Notes: a model not told the origin generated them from the letters alone. DNA of 32,303 nucleotides from Bacteroidales bacterium (GCA_016290215.1 JAEETH010000041.1:1-32303); one strand, 5' to 3'; shown: positions 1 through 8,328, counted from the first letter of the stretch. Made by a program: numbers and translations.

Positions 1-73
1 AGGTAGTTTTCGGCTACAAAGAGATGGTTTTGTGAAGAGATTTCGTATTTTCGCGGCATCAAATACATTGAAA

Positions 74-1153
74 ATGGAGAACAAATGGTTGAGTGAGGCC
101 TTCAGAGGCGAAGTGCCCGACTTTCACGGTCGCGTGGGCTGGCAATGTCCTTCGAACATCGCATTGGTGAAGTATTGGGGCAAAAAGGGAAAGCAAATTC
201 CTCAGAATCCGTCGATTAGTTTCACTTTGTCGGAATGTTGCACCGAGACTTTCGTCGAGTTTGAAAAAGCCGACCGATTTGGATTCAACTTCTTTTTTGA
301 AGGCAAGGAAAAACCCGCTTTTGGAGCGAAAATCGAGAAGTTTTTGATGGACAACCAAGCGTTTTTCCCGTTCATCAACCAATTGAACCTGAAAGTCGAG
401 AGCCGCAACTCCTTCCCTCATTCCTCTGGCATTGCATCCTCGGCTTCGTCAATGAGTGCATTTGTGATGTGTTTGATGGAGATTGAATCCTTATTAACCG
501 GCCCTTCGACGGGCTCAGGGACCTTAACCAAAGCATCCTATTTCTCACGCTTGGCTTCGGGCAGTGCGGCGCGTTCAGTCTTTCCAAAGATGGCCCTTTG
601 GGGTGCAACAGAGGGTTATCAAGGCAGTTCCGACGAATATGCCGTTTCGTTGGCCGATGACATCCATCCCGTTTTCAAGACTTATCACGACAGCATTTTG
701 ATTGTTAGTGGCGAAACCAAATCCGTTTCGAGTCGTGCTGGTCATGCCTTGATGGAGGGCAATCCATACGCTCCTGCGCGTTATGCGCAAGCCAATGAGA
801 ACATCAAAAACTTGCTTACTGCCTTGAAATCGGGTGATTTGGACACTTTTATTAATATTACCGAAAGCGAAGCCTTGCAACTCCACGCCCTGATGATGTG
901 TTCCAATCCTTCATTTATCTTGATGAAACCCAACACATTGAACCTCATTAATGAGATTAGGACTTTTCGAAATGAAACCAAGATTCCGCTTTGCTTCACC
1001 TTGGATGCAGGCCCAAACGTGCATCTGCTCTATCCTGAACAGGAGGCGGATAAGGTAGAGTATTACATCAAGACTGTCTTGGCAGATTATTGTGACAGAG
1101 AACGTTGGATTGCTGACCGCGTAGGCGACGGACCGAAAAAATTGCTGCGATGA
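74..1153 (+). CDS. mvaD: Diphosphomevalonate decarboxylase
   Basis: This enzyme makes isopentenyl diphosphate from mevalonate diphosphate by ATP-dependent decarboxylation in the cytosol. The sequence shows the family signature PSNIALVKYWGKKG near the N-terminus, a GHMP-type ATP loop (HSSGIASSASS), the GSAARSVFP segment and the C-terminal LDAGPNVHLL motif, whose Asp corresponds to the catalytic Asp of the yeast enzyme. I start at the ATG at 74. The frame is open to the left edge and has a GTG at 32, but the residues before 74 do not look like the family. The stop overlaps the next gene by ATGA, so translation is probably coupled. An extra stretch encoding GPSTGSGTLT interrupts a variable loop and coincides with a palindromic DNA repeat. 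Family call is strong; only the exact start is uncertain. Confidence 0.93.
   Translation: MENKWLSEAFRGEVPDFHGRVGWQCPSNIALVKYWGKKGKQIPQNPSISFTLSECCTETFVEFEKADRFGFNFFFEGKEKPAFGAKIEKFLMDNQAFFPFINQLNLKVESRNSFPHSSGIASSASSMSAFVMCLMEIESLLTGPSTGSGTLTKASYFSRLASGSAARSVFPKMALWGATEGYQGSSDEYAVSLADDIHPVFKTYHDSILIVSGETKSVSSRAGHALMEGNPYAPARYAQANENIKNLLTALKSGDLDTFINITESEALQLHALMMCSNPSFILMKPNTLNLINEIRTFRNETKIPLCFTLDAGPNVHLLYPEQEADKVEYYIKTVLADYCDRERWIADRVGDGPKKLLR
491..529. repeat. Short palindromic repeat inside mvaD
   Basis: The core at 500-523 reads GGCCCTTCGACGGG followed by CTCAGGGACC, an imperfect inverted repeat flanked by TTAA on both sides. It resembles a dispersed element I know from intergenic DNA of many bacteria (CCCTTCGAC...CTCAGGG). 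Here it is in frame and encodes part of a loop, GPSTGSGT, between two conserved blocks of the decarboxylase. Confidence 0.7.
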
Positions 1154-2034
1154 GAGACCGTTACTATAGCAAAGTCATCCTTTTCGGTGAGTATTCGATG
1201 ATTTTCGACGCCACTGCCTTGATGATACCGCTGAAACGCTTTTCGGCGCAATGGCAGTTGCCGCTCAGTTATAACCGAGCCGCCTCGCTACCCTCCAACC
1301 AAAGCTTGAAGCGGTTTTGCCAATATCTTTCTGAAAACGAAGCACTGTCAAACCTCTTTGACTTTCAAACTTTAAGAAGGGACTTGGATGAAGGTCTTTT
1401 CCTTGCCTCCAATGTGCCTTCGGGTTATGGTTTGGGCAGTTCGGGGACGTTGGTGGCTGCCGTTTATGACCGTTACGCTATTCAAAAAACCGATGACTAC
1501 CTTCAACTGAAAACCCTTTTCGGCAAAATGGAGAGCCATTTCCATGGCAGCAGCTCCGGCATCGACCCCTTGCAATGCTATTTGGGTAAGCCATTCAAGA
1601 TTACGCCCAAAGGTGTTGAGTTGCTTTCGGATGATTTCCTGAAAAAAGACATCCACATTTGCTTGATTGACACAAAGATAAAGAGCAACACCAAGCCTTT
1701 GGTCAACCATTTCAAAGCGCAGCGCGAGGATCCCGAGTTTTTGAACCGATTTCAGTCGGAGTATGTGCCTTATGTAACCTCTTGCATTAATTCGATGATT
1801 GAAGGTAATAAAGAGTTGTTTTTCAAATCATTGAATCCGTTAACAAAAGGCCAATTGCAGTTCCTCCGCCCGATGATTACGGATAACACCTTGGATTTGT
1901 TCACGACCGATTTCGATTTCAATTTTGGTGTAAAGATTTCTGGCTCAGGCGGCGGTGGTTATGTTTTGGGCCTCACTGATGATGTAGAAAAAGCATCCGC
2001 TTTGCTCAAAGATTTTGAAGTGATTTGGCTGTAA
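1150..2034 (+). CDS. Mevalonate kinase (GHMP kinase family)
   Basis: Predicted to phosphorylate mevalonate with ATP, an early step of the pathway that its upstream neighbour completes. The three GHMP motifs are visible: an N-terminal segment KVILFGEYSMIF, the ATP loop PSGYGLGSSGTLVAA near residue 90, and the C-terminal glycine-rich KISGSGGGGYVLGL. The segment HGSSSGIDPLQCYLG matches the mevalonate kinase substrate region. At 294 aa it is short but normal for the compact Bacteroidetes form. The ATG lies inside the mvaD stop (ATGA). The GHMP family is certain; the specific substrate follows from motif 2 and from the neighbour, so phosphomevalonate kinase is a less likely alternative. Confidence 0.85.
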   Translation: MRDRYYSKVILFGEYSMIFDATALMIPLKRFSAQWQLPLSYNRAASLPSNQSLKRFCQYLSENEALSNLFDFQTLRRDLDEGLFLASNVPSGYGLGSSGTLVAAVYDRYAIQKTDDYLQLKTLFGKMESHFHGSSSGIDPLQCYLGKPFKITPKGVELLSDDFLKKDIHICLIDTKIKSNTKPLVNHFKAQREDPEFLNRFQSEYVPYVTSCINSMIEGNKELFFKSLNPLTKGQLQFLRPMITDNTLDLFTTDFDFNFGVKISGSGGGGYVLGLTDDVEKASALLKDFEVIWL

Positions 2035-2055
2035 ATGTTTATTTTTGCACCCCGA

Positions 2056-2568
2056 ATGTCAGCCCTGAAAAACATAGAATCTTGGATAGAACGCACCTTG
2101 ACGAAGTTTATCGACTTTTTCTATCCGCCTTTCCGCAAGGTGATGAGCCTTGAATTGTTTCGTTATGCGGCATGCGGTGGAATGAATCTAGTGTTGGAGT
2201 GGGTGCTGTACTATGTTTTCTACCATTTTGTTTTCCATGCGCAGGTGTTCGACCTCGGTTTCATAGCTTTCACACCTCATATCGCCGCCTTTGTATTCAA
2301 GTTTCCTATCACTTTCCTGACGGGTTTCTGGATGGCACGACATATCAGCTTCTCAGGTTCTACTTTGCGTGGTAGAACGCAGATTGTGAGGTATTTCCTT
2401 GTGACCGTGGGCAACATCCTCATCAACTACTTCGGCCTGAAACTTTTCGTCGAAGTGTTCCAATGGTGGCCGACCGTTTCATACGTTATCATCTCCGTCA
2501 TCTGCGTGACGTTCAGCTACTTGACGAATAAGTTTTATTCGTTTAGAAAGGAGAAAAAAGCAGAATAA
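2056..2568 (+). CDS. GtrA-like family membrane protein
   Basis: A small integral membrane protein of the GtrA family (PF04138), whose members are thought to help move lipid-linked sugars or polyprenyl-phosphate sugars across the membrane. The segment IDFFYPPFRKVMSLELFRYA followed by ACGGMN is the typical family entry, and four hydrophobic helices follow with Arg/Lys-rich ends, finishing in NKFYSFRKEKK. An ATG immediately after the kinase stop (2035) is also in frame, but a promoter-like TATTTTTG at 2040-2047 falls within that extension, so I prefer the ATG at 2056. If that box is a real promoter, the leader would be only a few bases. It sits directly behind the mevalonate genes, which would fit a role with polyprenyl carriers, though that link is inference. 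Confidence 0.85.
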   Translation: MSALKNIESWIERTLTKFIDFFYPPFRKVMSLELFRYAACGGMNLVLEWVLYYVFYHFVFHAQVFDLGFIAFTPHIAAFVFKFPITFLTGFWMARHISFSGSTLRGRTQIVRYFLVTVGNILINYFGLKLFVEVFQWWPTVSYVIISVICVTFSYLTNKFYSFRKEKKAE

Positions 2569-2577
2569 TCGAAATAA

Positions 2578-2634
2578 TTTGTTGTTTGTTCAGAATAATT
2601 ATTATTTTTGCAATTATTATTGGAATAATAATTA
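2578..2634 (+). promoter_or_regulatory. Promoter with AT-rich palindrome (ATPase gene)
   Basis: TTTG at 2578-2581 and TATTTTTG at 2603-2610, 21 bases apart, match the Bacteroidetes -33/-7 consensus. Immediately downstream lies a perfect inverted repeat, AATTATTATT (2612-2621), gg, AATAATAATT (2624-2633). The related AATAATTATTATT at 2594-2606 overlaps the -7 box. The position suggests an operator, possibly for self-control by the gene that follows. Confidence 0.55.
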
Positions 2635-2658
2635 TAGGAGTAATAAAATCATAATTTA

Positions 2659-3798
2659 ATGAATAGCAATAAGATAGCAAATCCTTTTGTGATTGGAAAA
2701 TACGTTTCCGAGGATTATTTCTGCGACAGGACAGACGAAACAGCCTTTTTGAAGAAGCAAGTGGACAATGGGCGAAACACAGCTATTATTGCTCCGCGTC
2801 GTTTGGGAAAAACGGGTCTGATCCATCATTTTTTTGCCCAACCCGACATCGCAAAGCGTTATCAAACCATATTCATTGATATTTATGCCACCAACTCTCT
2901 TTCTGAATTTGTGTACCTTCTTGGAAATTCTATCTACAAGGAAATCAAGCCATTACACAAGAAATGGGCTGAAAGGTTTTTCGGGACCATCAAGTCGCTG
3001 CGACCTGGCTTCAAGTTGGATGCTGCGACAGGTGAACCCGTTTTCGACATTGGATTAGGAAGCATCGAACAGCCTCAAACAACAATCGATGAGATTTTTG
3101 ATTACCTCGAAGCTGCCGACAAGCCGTGCATTGTGGCAATCGATGAATTCCAACAAATTACGAATTATGCCGAAAATAATGTAGAAGCCTTGTTGCGGAC
3201 GAAAATCCAACAATGCAAACAAACTTTGTTCATTTTTTCGGGAAGCCGCCGACATCTGATGAACCAAATGTTCAACTCGCCTTCAAAACCGTTCTATCAA
3301 AGCGTTATCACTACTGACCTAAAGCCATTAGACAAAGTTGTTTACATTGCCTTCGCCAAAAAGCTGTTTGCTGATTACGGGAAAACCATTTCTGAAGAAC
3401 TTCTCAAACAAGTCTATGACGATTACGAAGGAGTGACTTGGTATATGCAAATGATTATGAATGAGCTTTTTGCACTTACCGAGAAAGGGGATAACTGCAA
3501 ATTGGAGTCCTACCCGATAGCTTTGAAGAACGTCATTCAGACTCAGGAATCGAGTTACAAAGATACCTTGTCGAATATCTCCGCCAAGCAGAAACCCGTA
3601 TTGTTTGCCATAGTCAAAGAAAGGGAAGCTACCAATGTGACTTCGGCTAAATTTTTGAAGGACAACGGCTTGTCTTCTTCAAGTTCAGTGCAGTCAGCAC
3701 TGAAGGGTTTATTGGAAAAAGACATTATTACCCGCACTGAGAATGGGTACCGAGTGTATGATTATTTCTTTGCCGAATGGCTGGTATGGAATTATTGA
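2659..3798 (+). CDS. AAA/STAND-type ATPase with C-terminal winged helix
   Basis: A 379-aa ATPase of the PF01637-like group that is abundant in Bacteroidetes; its cellular role is unknown. Walker A is APRRLGKTG near residue 50, Walker B is CIVAIDEFQQI near 160, and a sensor-like region FIFSGSRRHLMNQMF follows. The C-terminal 70 residues (SAKQKPVLFAIVKE to GYRVYDYFFAEWL) look like a winged helix, so DNA binding is plausible. The start is the ATG at 2659 after an AT-rich leader. The gene stands alone, with its own promoter and a palindrome next to it, and its stop codon abuts the recG stop (TGATCA). Homologues often carry a DUF234 nuclease-like end, which is absent here. Confidence 0.85.
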   Translation: MNSNKIANPFVIGKYVSEDYFCDRTDETAFLKKQVDNGRNTAIIAPRRLGKTGLIHHFFAQPDIAKRYQTIFIDIYATNSLSEFVYLLGNSIYKEIKPLHKKWAERFFGTIKSLRPGFKLDAATGEPVFDIGLGSIEQPQTTIDEIFDYLEAADKPCIVAIDEFQQITNYAENNVEALLRTKIQQCKQTLFIFSGSRRHLMNQMFNSPSKPFYQSVITTDLKPLDKVVYIAFAKKLFADYGKTISEELLKQVYDDYEGVTWYMQMIMNELFALTEKGDNCKLESYPIALKNVIQTQESSYKDTLSNISAKQKPVLFAIVKEREATNVTSAKFLKDNGLSSSSSVQSALKGLLEKDIITRTENGYRVYDYFFAEWLVWNY

Positions 3799-5904
3799 TC
3801 ATCCAATCTGACTCCAATCAAACGTCTGTGCAAACAATTCCTTGTAATGCTCCCTTAACATCCTGTTTTCGGGCTTAGCGAGCTTCGGGTCGTCGGTCAA
3901 AAGTTTGATGGCGGCCTCGCGGACTTGCGGGATTAATGGACCGTCTTTTTGAAGGTCACCAATGAGCATTTCGATTTGCCCCGACTGCCTTGTACCACCC
4001 GTCTCGCCAGGACCACGCAATTCAAGGTCGACCTCAGCGATTTCGAAGCCGTCATTGGTGCTACACATGGTTTTCATGCGGGTCTTTCCATCAGGGGTGA
4101 GCTTGTGGTCGGTGACGAGGATGCAATAGGATTGGTCAGCACCGCGACCCACGCGGCCTCTCAACTGGTGCAGCTGCGACAGCCCAAAACGGTTGGCGTT
4201 TTCGATAATCATCACCGTGGCATTGGGGATGTTGACGCCCACCTCGATGACTGTCGTGGCCACCATGATTTGCGCATTCCTATTAATAAAGCGTTGCATT
4301 TCGAAGTCCTTGTCTTCGGCAGTCAACCGGCCGTGGCAGACGCAGAGTTTGTACTGCGGCTCGGGGAAGTCGTGCAACAAGGCCTCATAACCCTCCTGAA
4401 GCGCAATCATATCGGTATTCTCCGACTCCTTGATGCAAGGATAGACCACATAAATCTGGCGTCCAAGCGCAATCTGTTGCTTCATGAACATCATGATGCG
4501 GTAGCGGTCGTCGCTGTAGACGTGATAGGTCTGCACAGGCTTGCGGCCTGGGGGCAACTCATCGATTTTGGAGACATCGAGGTCGCCGTATTGCGTCATG
4601 GCGAGGGTGCGCGGGATGGGCGTGGCGGTCATCACTAAAGTGTGCGGCGGAATTTCGGTTTTCTCGTAGAATTTTGCCCTTTGCTCCACACCAAAACGGT
4701 GTTGTTCGTCAATGATGGCCAAGCCTAAGTTTTTGAACACCACCTTGCTCTCAATCAGCGCGTGGGTGCCGACCACAATCTGCATCGTGCCATCGGCCAA
4801 GCCCGCATAGATCTTCCTTCGCTCCGCGATTTTGGTGGAACCTGTCAGCAGGGCGAAGTTGACGTTCATGTCCTTCAGTTGCTCCTGCAAGGTGGCAAAA
4901 TGCTGTGTAGCCAAGATTTCCGTAGGTGCCATCAGGCAAGCTTGGAAGCCGTTGTCCAAGGCCAAGAGCATCACCATGAGGGCGACGATGGTCTTGCCGC
5001 TGCCTACATCACCTTGCAGCAGTCGGTTCATCTGGTGACCTGAGCCTAAATCTTTTCGTATTTCCTTGATGACACGCTTTTGGGCGTTTGTCAGCGGGAA
5101 AGGCAGGTGGTCTTTATAAAAACTATTGAAATAGTCGCCCACCACACCGAAAACATGACCTTTAATGGCCTGCTCGCGGTGCATTTTGTTGCGCAGCAGC
5201 TTCAGTTGGAAGAAGAAATGCTCCTCGTATTTCAGTCGGCGCGTGGCTTGCTGGATTTCGATGTTGCTAGAAGGCAGGTGGATTTGATAGTAGGCGTAAC
5301 GGCGAGGAATCAGTTGCTCTTGCTCGATGAGGGCTTTCGGCAGCGTCTCGGGAATGTATTCATAGACCTGTTGCAAGATGAGTTTCTGCAACTTGGCGAT
5401 GGTGCGCGTTCCGAGGCCATGGTCTTTCATCTTCTCGGTGGTGTTGTAGACGCCCTGCAAGCCTTCACCAATGAGCGGGTCCTTGGGGTCGTACTCCTCG
5501 ATTTCGGGGTGGACGAAGTTGAAGTTGTGGTTGAACTCACTCGCCTTGCCGAACAACACATACTTCACGCCCGGCTTGAAGCGGTCCTTGATCCATTTCA
5601 GCCCACGGAACCACACCACTTCGATACTGCCCGTCTCGTCACTAAAGAGCCCTGTGGCGCGCGTGGCCCTCGGCGCCCCGATGAGCTTGATGTTAGAGAT
5701 GGTACCGACGAGTTGATAATACACGGTATCGTCGTTGATGTAAGCCACCTTTTGGATTTGGCTGCGGTCGATGTAACGGAACGGAAACTGGTTGAGCATA
5801 TCCTGATAGGTGGCCACGCCCAACTCCTTCCTCAGGACTTCGGCTTTCTTCGGCCCGACACCCTTCAGATAGGCAATATTCGTTTGCAGCAGGTTCATTT
5901 CCAT
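3799..5904 (-). CDS. recG: ATP-dependent DNA helicase RecG
   Basis: RecG remodels stalled replication forks and Holliday junctions. The protein is 701 aa, full length for the family. It opens with a helix-hairpin-helix-like segment (YLKGVGPKKAEVLRKELGV), then the OB-fold wedge domain (about 60-140), then the helicase core: Walker A GDVGSGKT at 298-305, DEQH box at 399-402, TATPIPRTLAMT, and motif VI QLRGRVGRG. The C-terminus has the usual RecG extension. An ATG six bases further in is an alternative start. A frameshifted DUF2442 gene lies just upstream on the same strand, 12 bases away, so the two probably share a transcript. Confidence 0.97.
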   Translation of the reverse strand: MEMNLLQTNIAYLKGVGPKKAEVLRKELGVATYQDMLNQFPFRYIDRSQIQKVAYINDDTVYYQLVGTISNIKLIGAPRATRATGLFSDETGSIEVVWFRGLKWIKDRFKPGVKYVLFGKASEFNHNFNFVHPEIEEYDPKDPLIGEGLQGVYNTTEKMKDHGLGTRTIAKLQKLILQQVYEYIPETLPKALIEQEQLIPRRYAYYQIHLPSSNIEIQQATRRLKYEEHFFFQLKLLRNKMHREQAIKGHVFGVVGDYFNSFYKDHLPFPLTNAQKRVIKEIRKDLGSGHQMNRLLQGDVGSGKTIVALMVMLLALDNGFQACLMAPTEILATQHFATLQEQLKDMNVNFALLTGSTKIAERRKIYAGLADGTMQIVVGTHALIESKVVFKNLGLAIIDEQHRFGVEQRAKFYEKTEIPPHTLVMTATPIPRTLAMTQYGDLDVSKIDELPPGRKPVQTYHVYSDDRYRIMMFMKQQIALGRQIYVVYPCIKESENTDMIALQEGYEALLHDFPEPQYKLCVCHGRLTAEDKDFEMQRFINRNAQIMVATTVIEVGVNIPNATVMIIENANRFGLSQLHQLRGRVGRGADQSYCILVTDHKLTPDGKTRMKTMCSTNDGFEIAEVDLELRGPGETGGTRQSGQIEMLIGDLQKDGPLIPQVREAAIKLLTDDPKLAKPENRMLREHYKELFAQTFDWSQIG

Positions 5905-5916
5905 AGCACGCTATAA

Positions 5917-6196
5917 TCAATTAGGCCATTTGTCATCGCAACACAAATCCAAGTTCCCAAAACAAAGGGCATTCGATGGAAAACTTAGGTCAACATGCTT
6001 GCCCCAAATGAGGTTGCCATTGCACAACCAGATTTTTTTTTAATGCAGATTTCTTTTTATACTTATTATATTGAGTATGAGGGTGCTTTTCAAATAAAAC
6101 ACTACAATCTATCATTTGGCTGCTTTCATCGCTGAACAATAGAGACAGCATCAAACCATCCACATATTCCACATTATCAATGCAAATCTGCTTCAT
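5917..6196 (-). pseudogene. DUF2442-like gene with single-base frameshift
   Basis: From the ATG at 6196 the frame reads MKQICIDNVEYVDGLMLSLL and continues through FSDESSQMIDCSVLFEK, which looks like the N-terminal part of DUF2442, a small protein of unknown role often linked to toxin-antitoxin-like loci. After a run of nine A residues on the coding strand (T9 at 6033-6041) this frame goes off-pattern and soon ends. Removing one A joins it to a second frame reading NGNLIWGKHVDLSFPSNAL, ending with TGA at 5917-5919; this is the expected C-terminal half of the family. So it is one gene split by a single-base insertion in a homopolymer. It could be a true pseudogene, a slippage-controlled gene or a sequencing error. 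Confidence 0.72.
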
Positions 6197-6235
6197 TTCA
6201 ACTTGGTTTTTATTTCAGGCAATAGTACTGTTGCA

Positions 6236-6352
6236 TTAATAATTAGACAGTAGGCAATTAAAACCAAGCGAATTAGGAGTATATGTTGAGTCTAATTCTT
6301 GCGCAAATGATGCCAGAGGCACAAAGGCCAACAGCAGTATTATTTGTTTCAT
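6236..6352 (-). CDS. 38-aa ORF with signal peptide, probable gene remnant
   Basis: The frame starts MKQIILLLAFVPLASFAQ and stops after a further 20 residues. The first 17 residues form a textbook signal peptide with an SFA/Q cleavage site. Nothing after the signal is recognisable. It lies between the aspS end and the DUF2442 gene, all on the minus strand. It may be the stump of a deleted secreted protein or a real small exported peptide. I favour the remnant. Confidence 0.35.
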   Translation of the reverse strand: MKQIILLLAFVPLASFAQELDSTYTPNSLGFNCLLSNY

Positions 6353-6368
6353 ATCGTTATTTTTTGAT

Positions 6369-6400
6369 TTGTAGAGACGCGCCAAGGCACGTCTCTACAA
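6369..6400. repeat. Palindromic repeat, 15-bp arms
   Basis: Left arm TTGTAGAGACGCGCC (6369-6383) and right arm GGCACGTCTCTACAA (6386-6400) pair at 14 of 15 positions, the exception being a possible G-U pair, around a 2-base centre. It lies 12 bases past the aspS stop. No T-tract follows on the minus strand, so it is not a standard terminator. GTAGAGACG palindromes of this form are dispersed in many Bacteroidetes genomes as far as I recall. Confidence 0.75.
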
Positions 6401-6411
6401 TTGTTACAATA

Positions 6412-8166
6412 TCATTTCAAATTCAAAGCAATCTGCAATTCATCCAACTGCTCTTGCGCAATCGGGGCTGGCGAACCGCTCATCACGTCGCGGCCGGCGT
6501 TGTTCTTCGGGAAGGCGATGAAGTCGCGGATGCTGTCGGCGCCACCGAAGAGCGAGCAGAGACGGTCGAAACCGAAGGCCAGACCAGCGTGAGGCGGAGC
6601 ACCATACTCGAAAGCACCCATCAGGAAGCCGAACTGTTCCTGGGCCTTCTCGTCGGTGAAGCCCAAGGTGTGGAACATCTTGTTCTGCAAGGTGCGGTCG
6701 TGGATACGGATGGAGCCACCGCCCACCTCCACACCGTTCATCACGATGTCGTAAGCATTGGCACGGATGTCGCCCCACTTGCTCGGGTCGTCGAGCAAGG
6801 CCTCGTCTTCGGGCTTCGGCGCAGTGAAAGGATGGTGCATGGCATAATAGCGTTGCGTCTCCTCGTCCCATTCCAAAAGCGGGAAGTCGATGACCCACAG
6901 CGGCGCGTATTCGTCGGGCTTGCGCAGGCCGAGTTGGTTACCCATCTCAAGACGCAGGGCGTTCAGCTTCACGCGGGTCTTCATGGCCTCTCCACAGAGA
7001 ATAAGCATCAGGTCGCCGGGCTTGGCGCCGAACTTGTCGGCAATGACCTTCAGGTCGTCGGGCGTGTAGAACTTATCGACGGACGACTTGAACGTTCCAT
7101 CGGTGTTGTATTTGATGTAGACCATGCCACCAGCACCCACCTGTGGACGCTTCACGAATTCGGTAAGCGCGTCAAGTTGTTTACGGGTGTATTCCGAGCA
7201 GCCTTCGGCACAAATACCGACAACCAAGTCGGCATTATCGAAGAGGCCGAAACCATTGCCTTTCACCACATCGTTGAGTTCCACAAATTTCATTCCGAAA
7301 CGGATGTCGGGTTTGTCGGAGCCGTAGTATTTCATGGCGTCATGCCAAGTCATGCGCGGGAACTGGCCAAATTCGAGACCTTTCATCTCCTTGAAGAGGT
7401 GCTTGGCCAAGCCTTCGAAGGTGTTCAGCACATCCTCTTGTTCCACAAACGACATCTCGCAGTCGATCTGAGTGAACTCGGGCTGGCGGTCGGCGCGAAG
7501 GTCTTCATCGCGGAAGCAACGCACAATTTGGAAATAGCGGTCCATGCCAGCCACCATCAGCAGCTGCTTGTACTGCTGCGGGCTTTGCGGCAAGGCGTAG
7601 AACTCACCAGGATTCATACGGCTTGGCACCACAAAGTCACGGGCGCCTTCGGGCGTGCTCTTAATGAGCATCGGGGTCTCGATTTCGAGGAAGTTGAGGT
7701 TGCTCAAATAGTTGCGCACCAACATGGCCATGCGGTGGCGCAGCTCCAAGTTCTGACGAACGGGGTTACGACGGATGTCCAAGTAACGGTACTTCATGCG
7801 AAGATCGTCGCCACCGTCGCTGACGTCTTCGATGGTGAAGGGCGGGACCTTGCTGCTGTTGAGCAGTTTAAACTCACTCACTTTCAGCTCGATTTCTCCC
7901 GTCGGCATGTTCGGGTTCTTTGATTCACGTTCAATGACGGTGCCTTTGGCCTGAATCACGAATTCACGCCCGAAGGTACGGGCTTGTTCGATGAGTTTCG
8001 GGTCGCTGCTGCCATCCAAAAAGAGTTGGGTAATGCCATAACGGTCGCGGAGGTCAATCCAAACGAGGGAGCCTTTGTCGCGGGTGCGCTGCACCCAGCC
8101 GGCCAATGTCACTTCCTTGCCAGCGTCGGCAAGACGAAGTTCGCCACAGGTATGTGTTCTGTACAT
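6412..8166 (-). CDS. aspS: Aspartate--tRNA ligase
   Basis: A class II aminoacyl-tRNA synthetase that charges tRNA-Asp. At 584 aa it has the bacterial architecture: N-terminal anticodon-binding OB fold ([20 protein letters not shown]), catalytic core with the flipping loop [13 protein letters not shown], motif 2 [16 protein letters not shown], an inserted GAD domain, and motif 3 GLAFGFDRL near the end. The start ATG at 8166 opens [10 protein letters not shown], the usual family N-terminus. The sequence upstream of the start is a low-complexity repeat tract in which I see no clear -7 box. A 546-codon open frame lies antisense to it; I treat that as a shadow. Confidence 0.97.
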   Translation of the reverse strand: MYRTHTCGELRLADAGKEVTLAGWVQRTRDKGSLVWIDLRDRYGITQLFLDGSSDPKLIEQARTFGREFVIQAKGTVIERESKNPNMPTGEIELKVSEFKLLNSSKVPPFTIEDVSDGGDDLRMKYRYLDIRRNPVRQNLELRHRMAMLVRNYLSNLNFLEIETPMLIKSTPEGARDFVVPSRMNPGEFYALPQSPQQYKQLLMVAGMDRYFQIVRCFRDEDLRADRQPEFTQIDCEMSFVEQEDVLNTFEGLAKHLFKEMKGLEFGQFPRMTWHDAMKYYGSDKPDIRFGMKFVELNDVVKGNGFGLFDNADLVVGICAEGCSEYTRKQLDALTEFVKRPQVGAGGMVYIKYNTDGTFKSSVDKFYTPDDLKVIADKFGAKPGDLMLILCGEAMKTRVKLNALRLEMGNQLGLRKPDEYAPLWVIDFPLLEWDEETQRYYAMHHPFTAPKPEDEALLDDPSKWGDIRANAYDIVMNGVEVGGGSIRIHDRTLQNKMFHTLGFTDEKAQEQFGFLMGAFEYGAPPHAGLAFGFDRLCSLFGGADSIRDFIAFPKNNAGRDVMSGSPAPIAQEQLDELQIALNLK

Positions 8167-8171
8167 ATTTC

Positions 8172-8321
8172 GAGATTTAAAGATTCAAAAATTTAAAGAT
8201 TCAAAGATTGGCTGTCAGCTGTCAGCAATCAGCTTTCAGCTCGCTGGTCGCAAGGCTGATGGCTGACTGCTGATGGCTGATGGCTTTTTTCATATTTCAA
8301 GATTTCAAGATTTCAAGATTT
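8172..8321. repeat. Composite iterated-word repeat block
   Basis: Four tracts follow each other: GATTTAAAGATTCAAA words (8172-8208), GCTGTCAGC/AATCAGC words (8210-8241), GCTGATGG/GCTGACTG words (8254-8286), and three copies of ATTTCAAG (8293-8321). The second and third tracts are roughly inverted copies of each other, for example AGCAATCAGC against GCTGATGGCT, and could fold into a long hairpin. The block fills the whole gap between the C69 peptidase gene and aspS. Confidence 0.8.
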
Positions 8322-8328
8322 CTCCTAA

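Noticed and set aside
5080-5916. 278-codon open frame antisense to recG
   Set aside because: No recognisable motif; it lies fully opposite conserved helicase sequence.
6283-7923. 546-codon open frame antisense to aspS
   Set aside because: Its residues are Val/His/Gln-rich in the pattern expected from reading a conserved gene backwards, with no domain, and AspRS is certain on the other strand.
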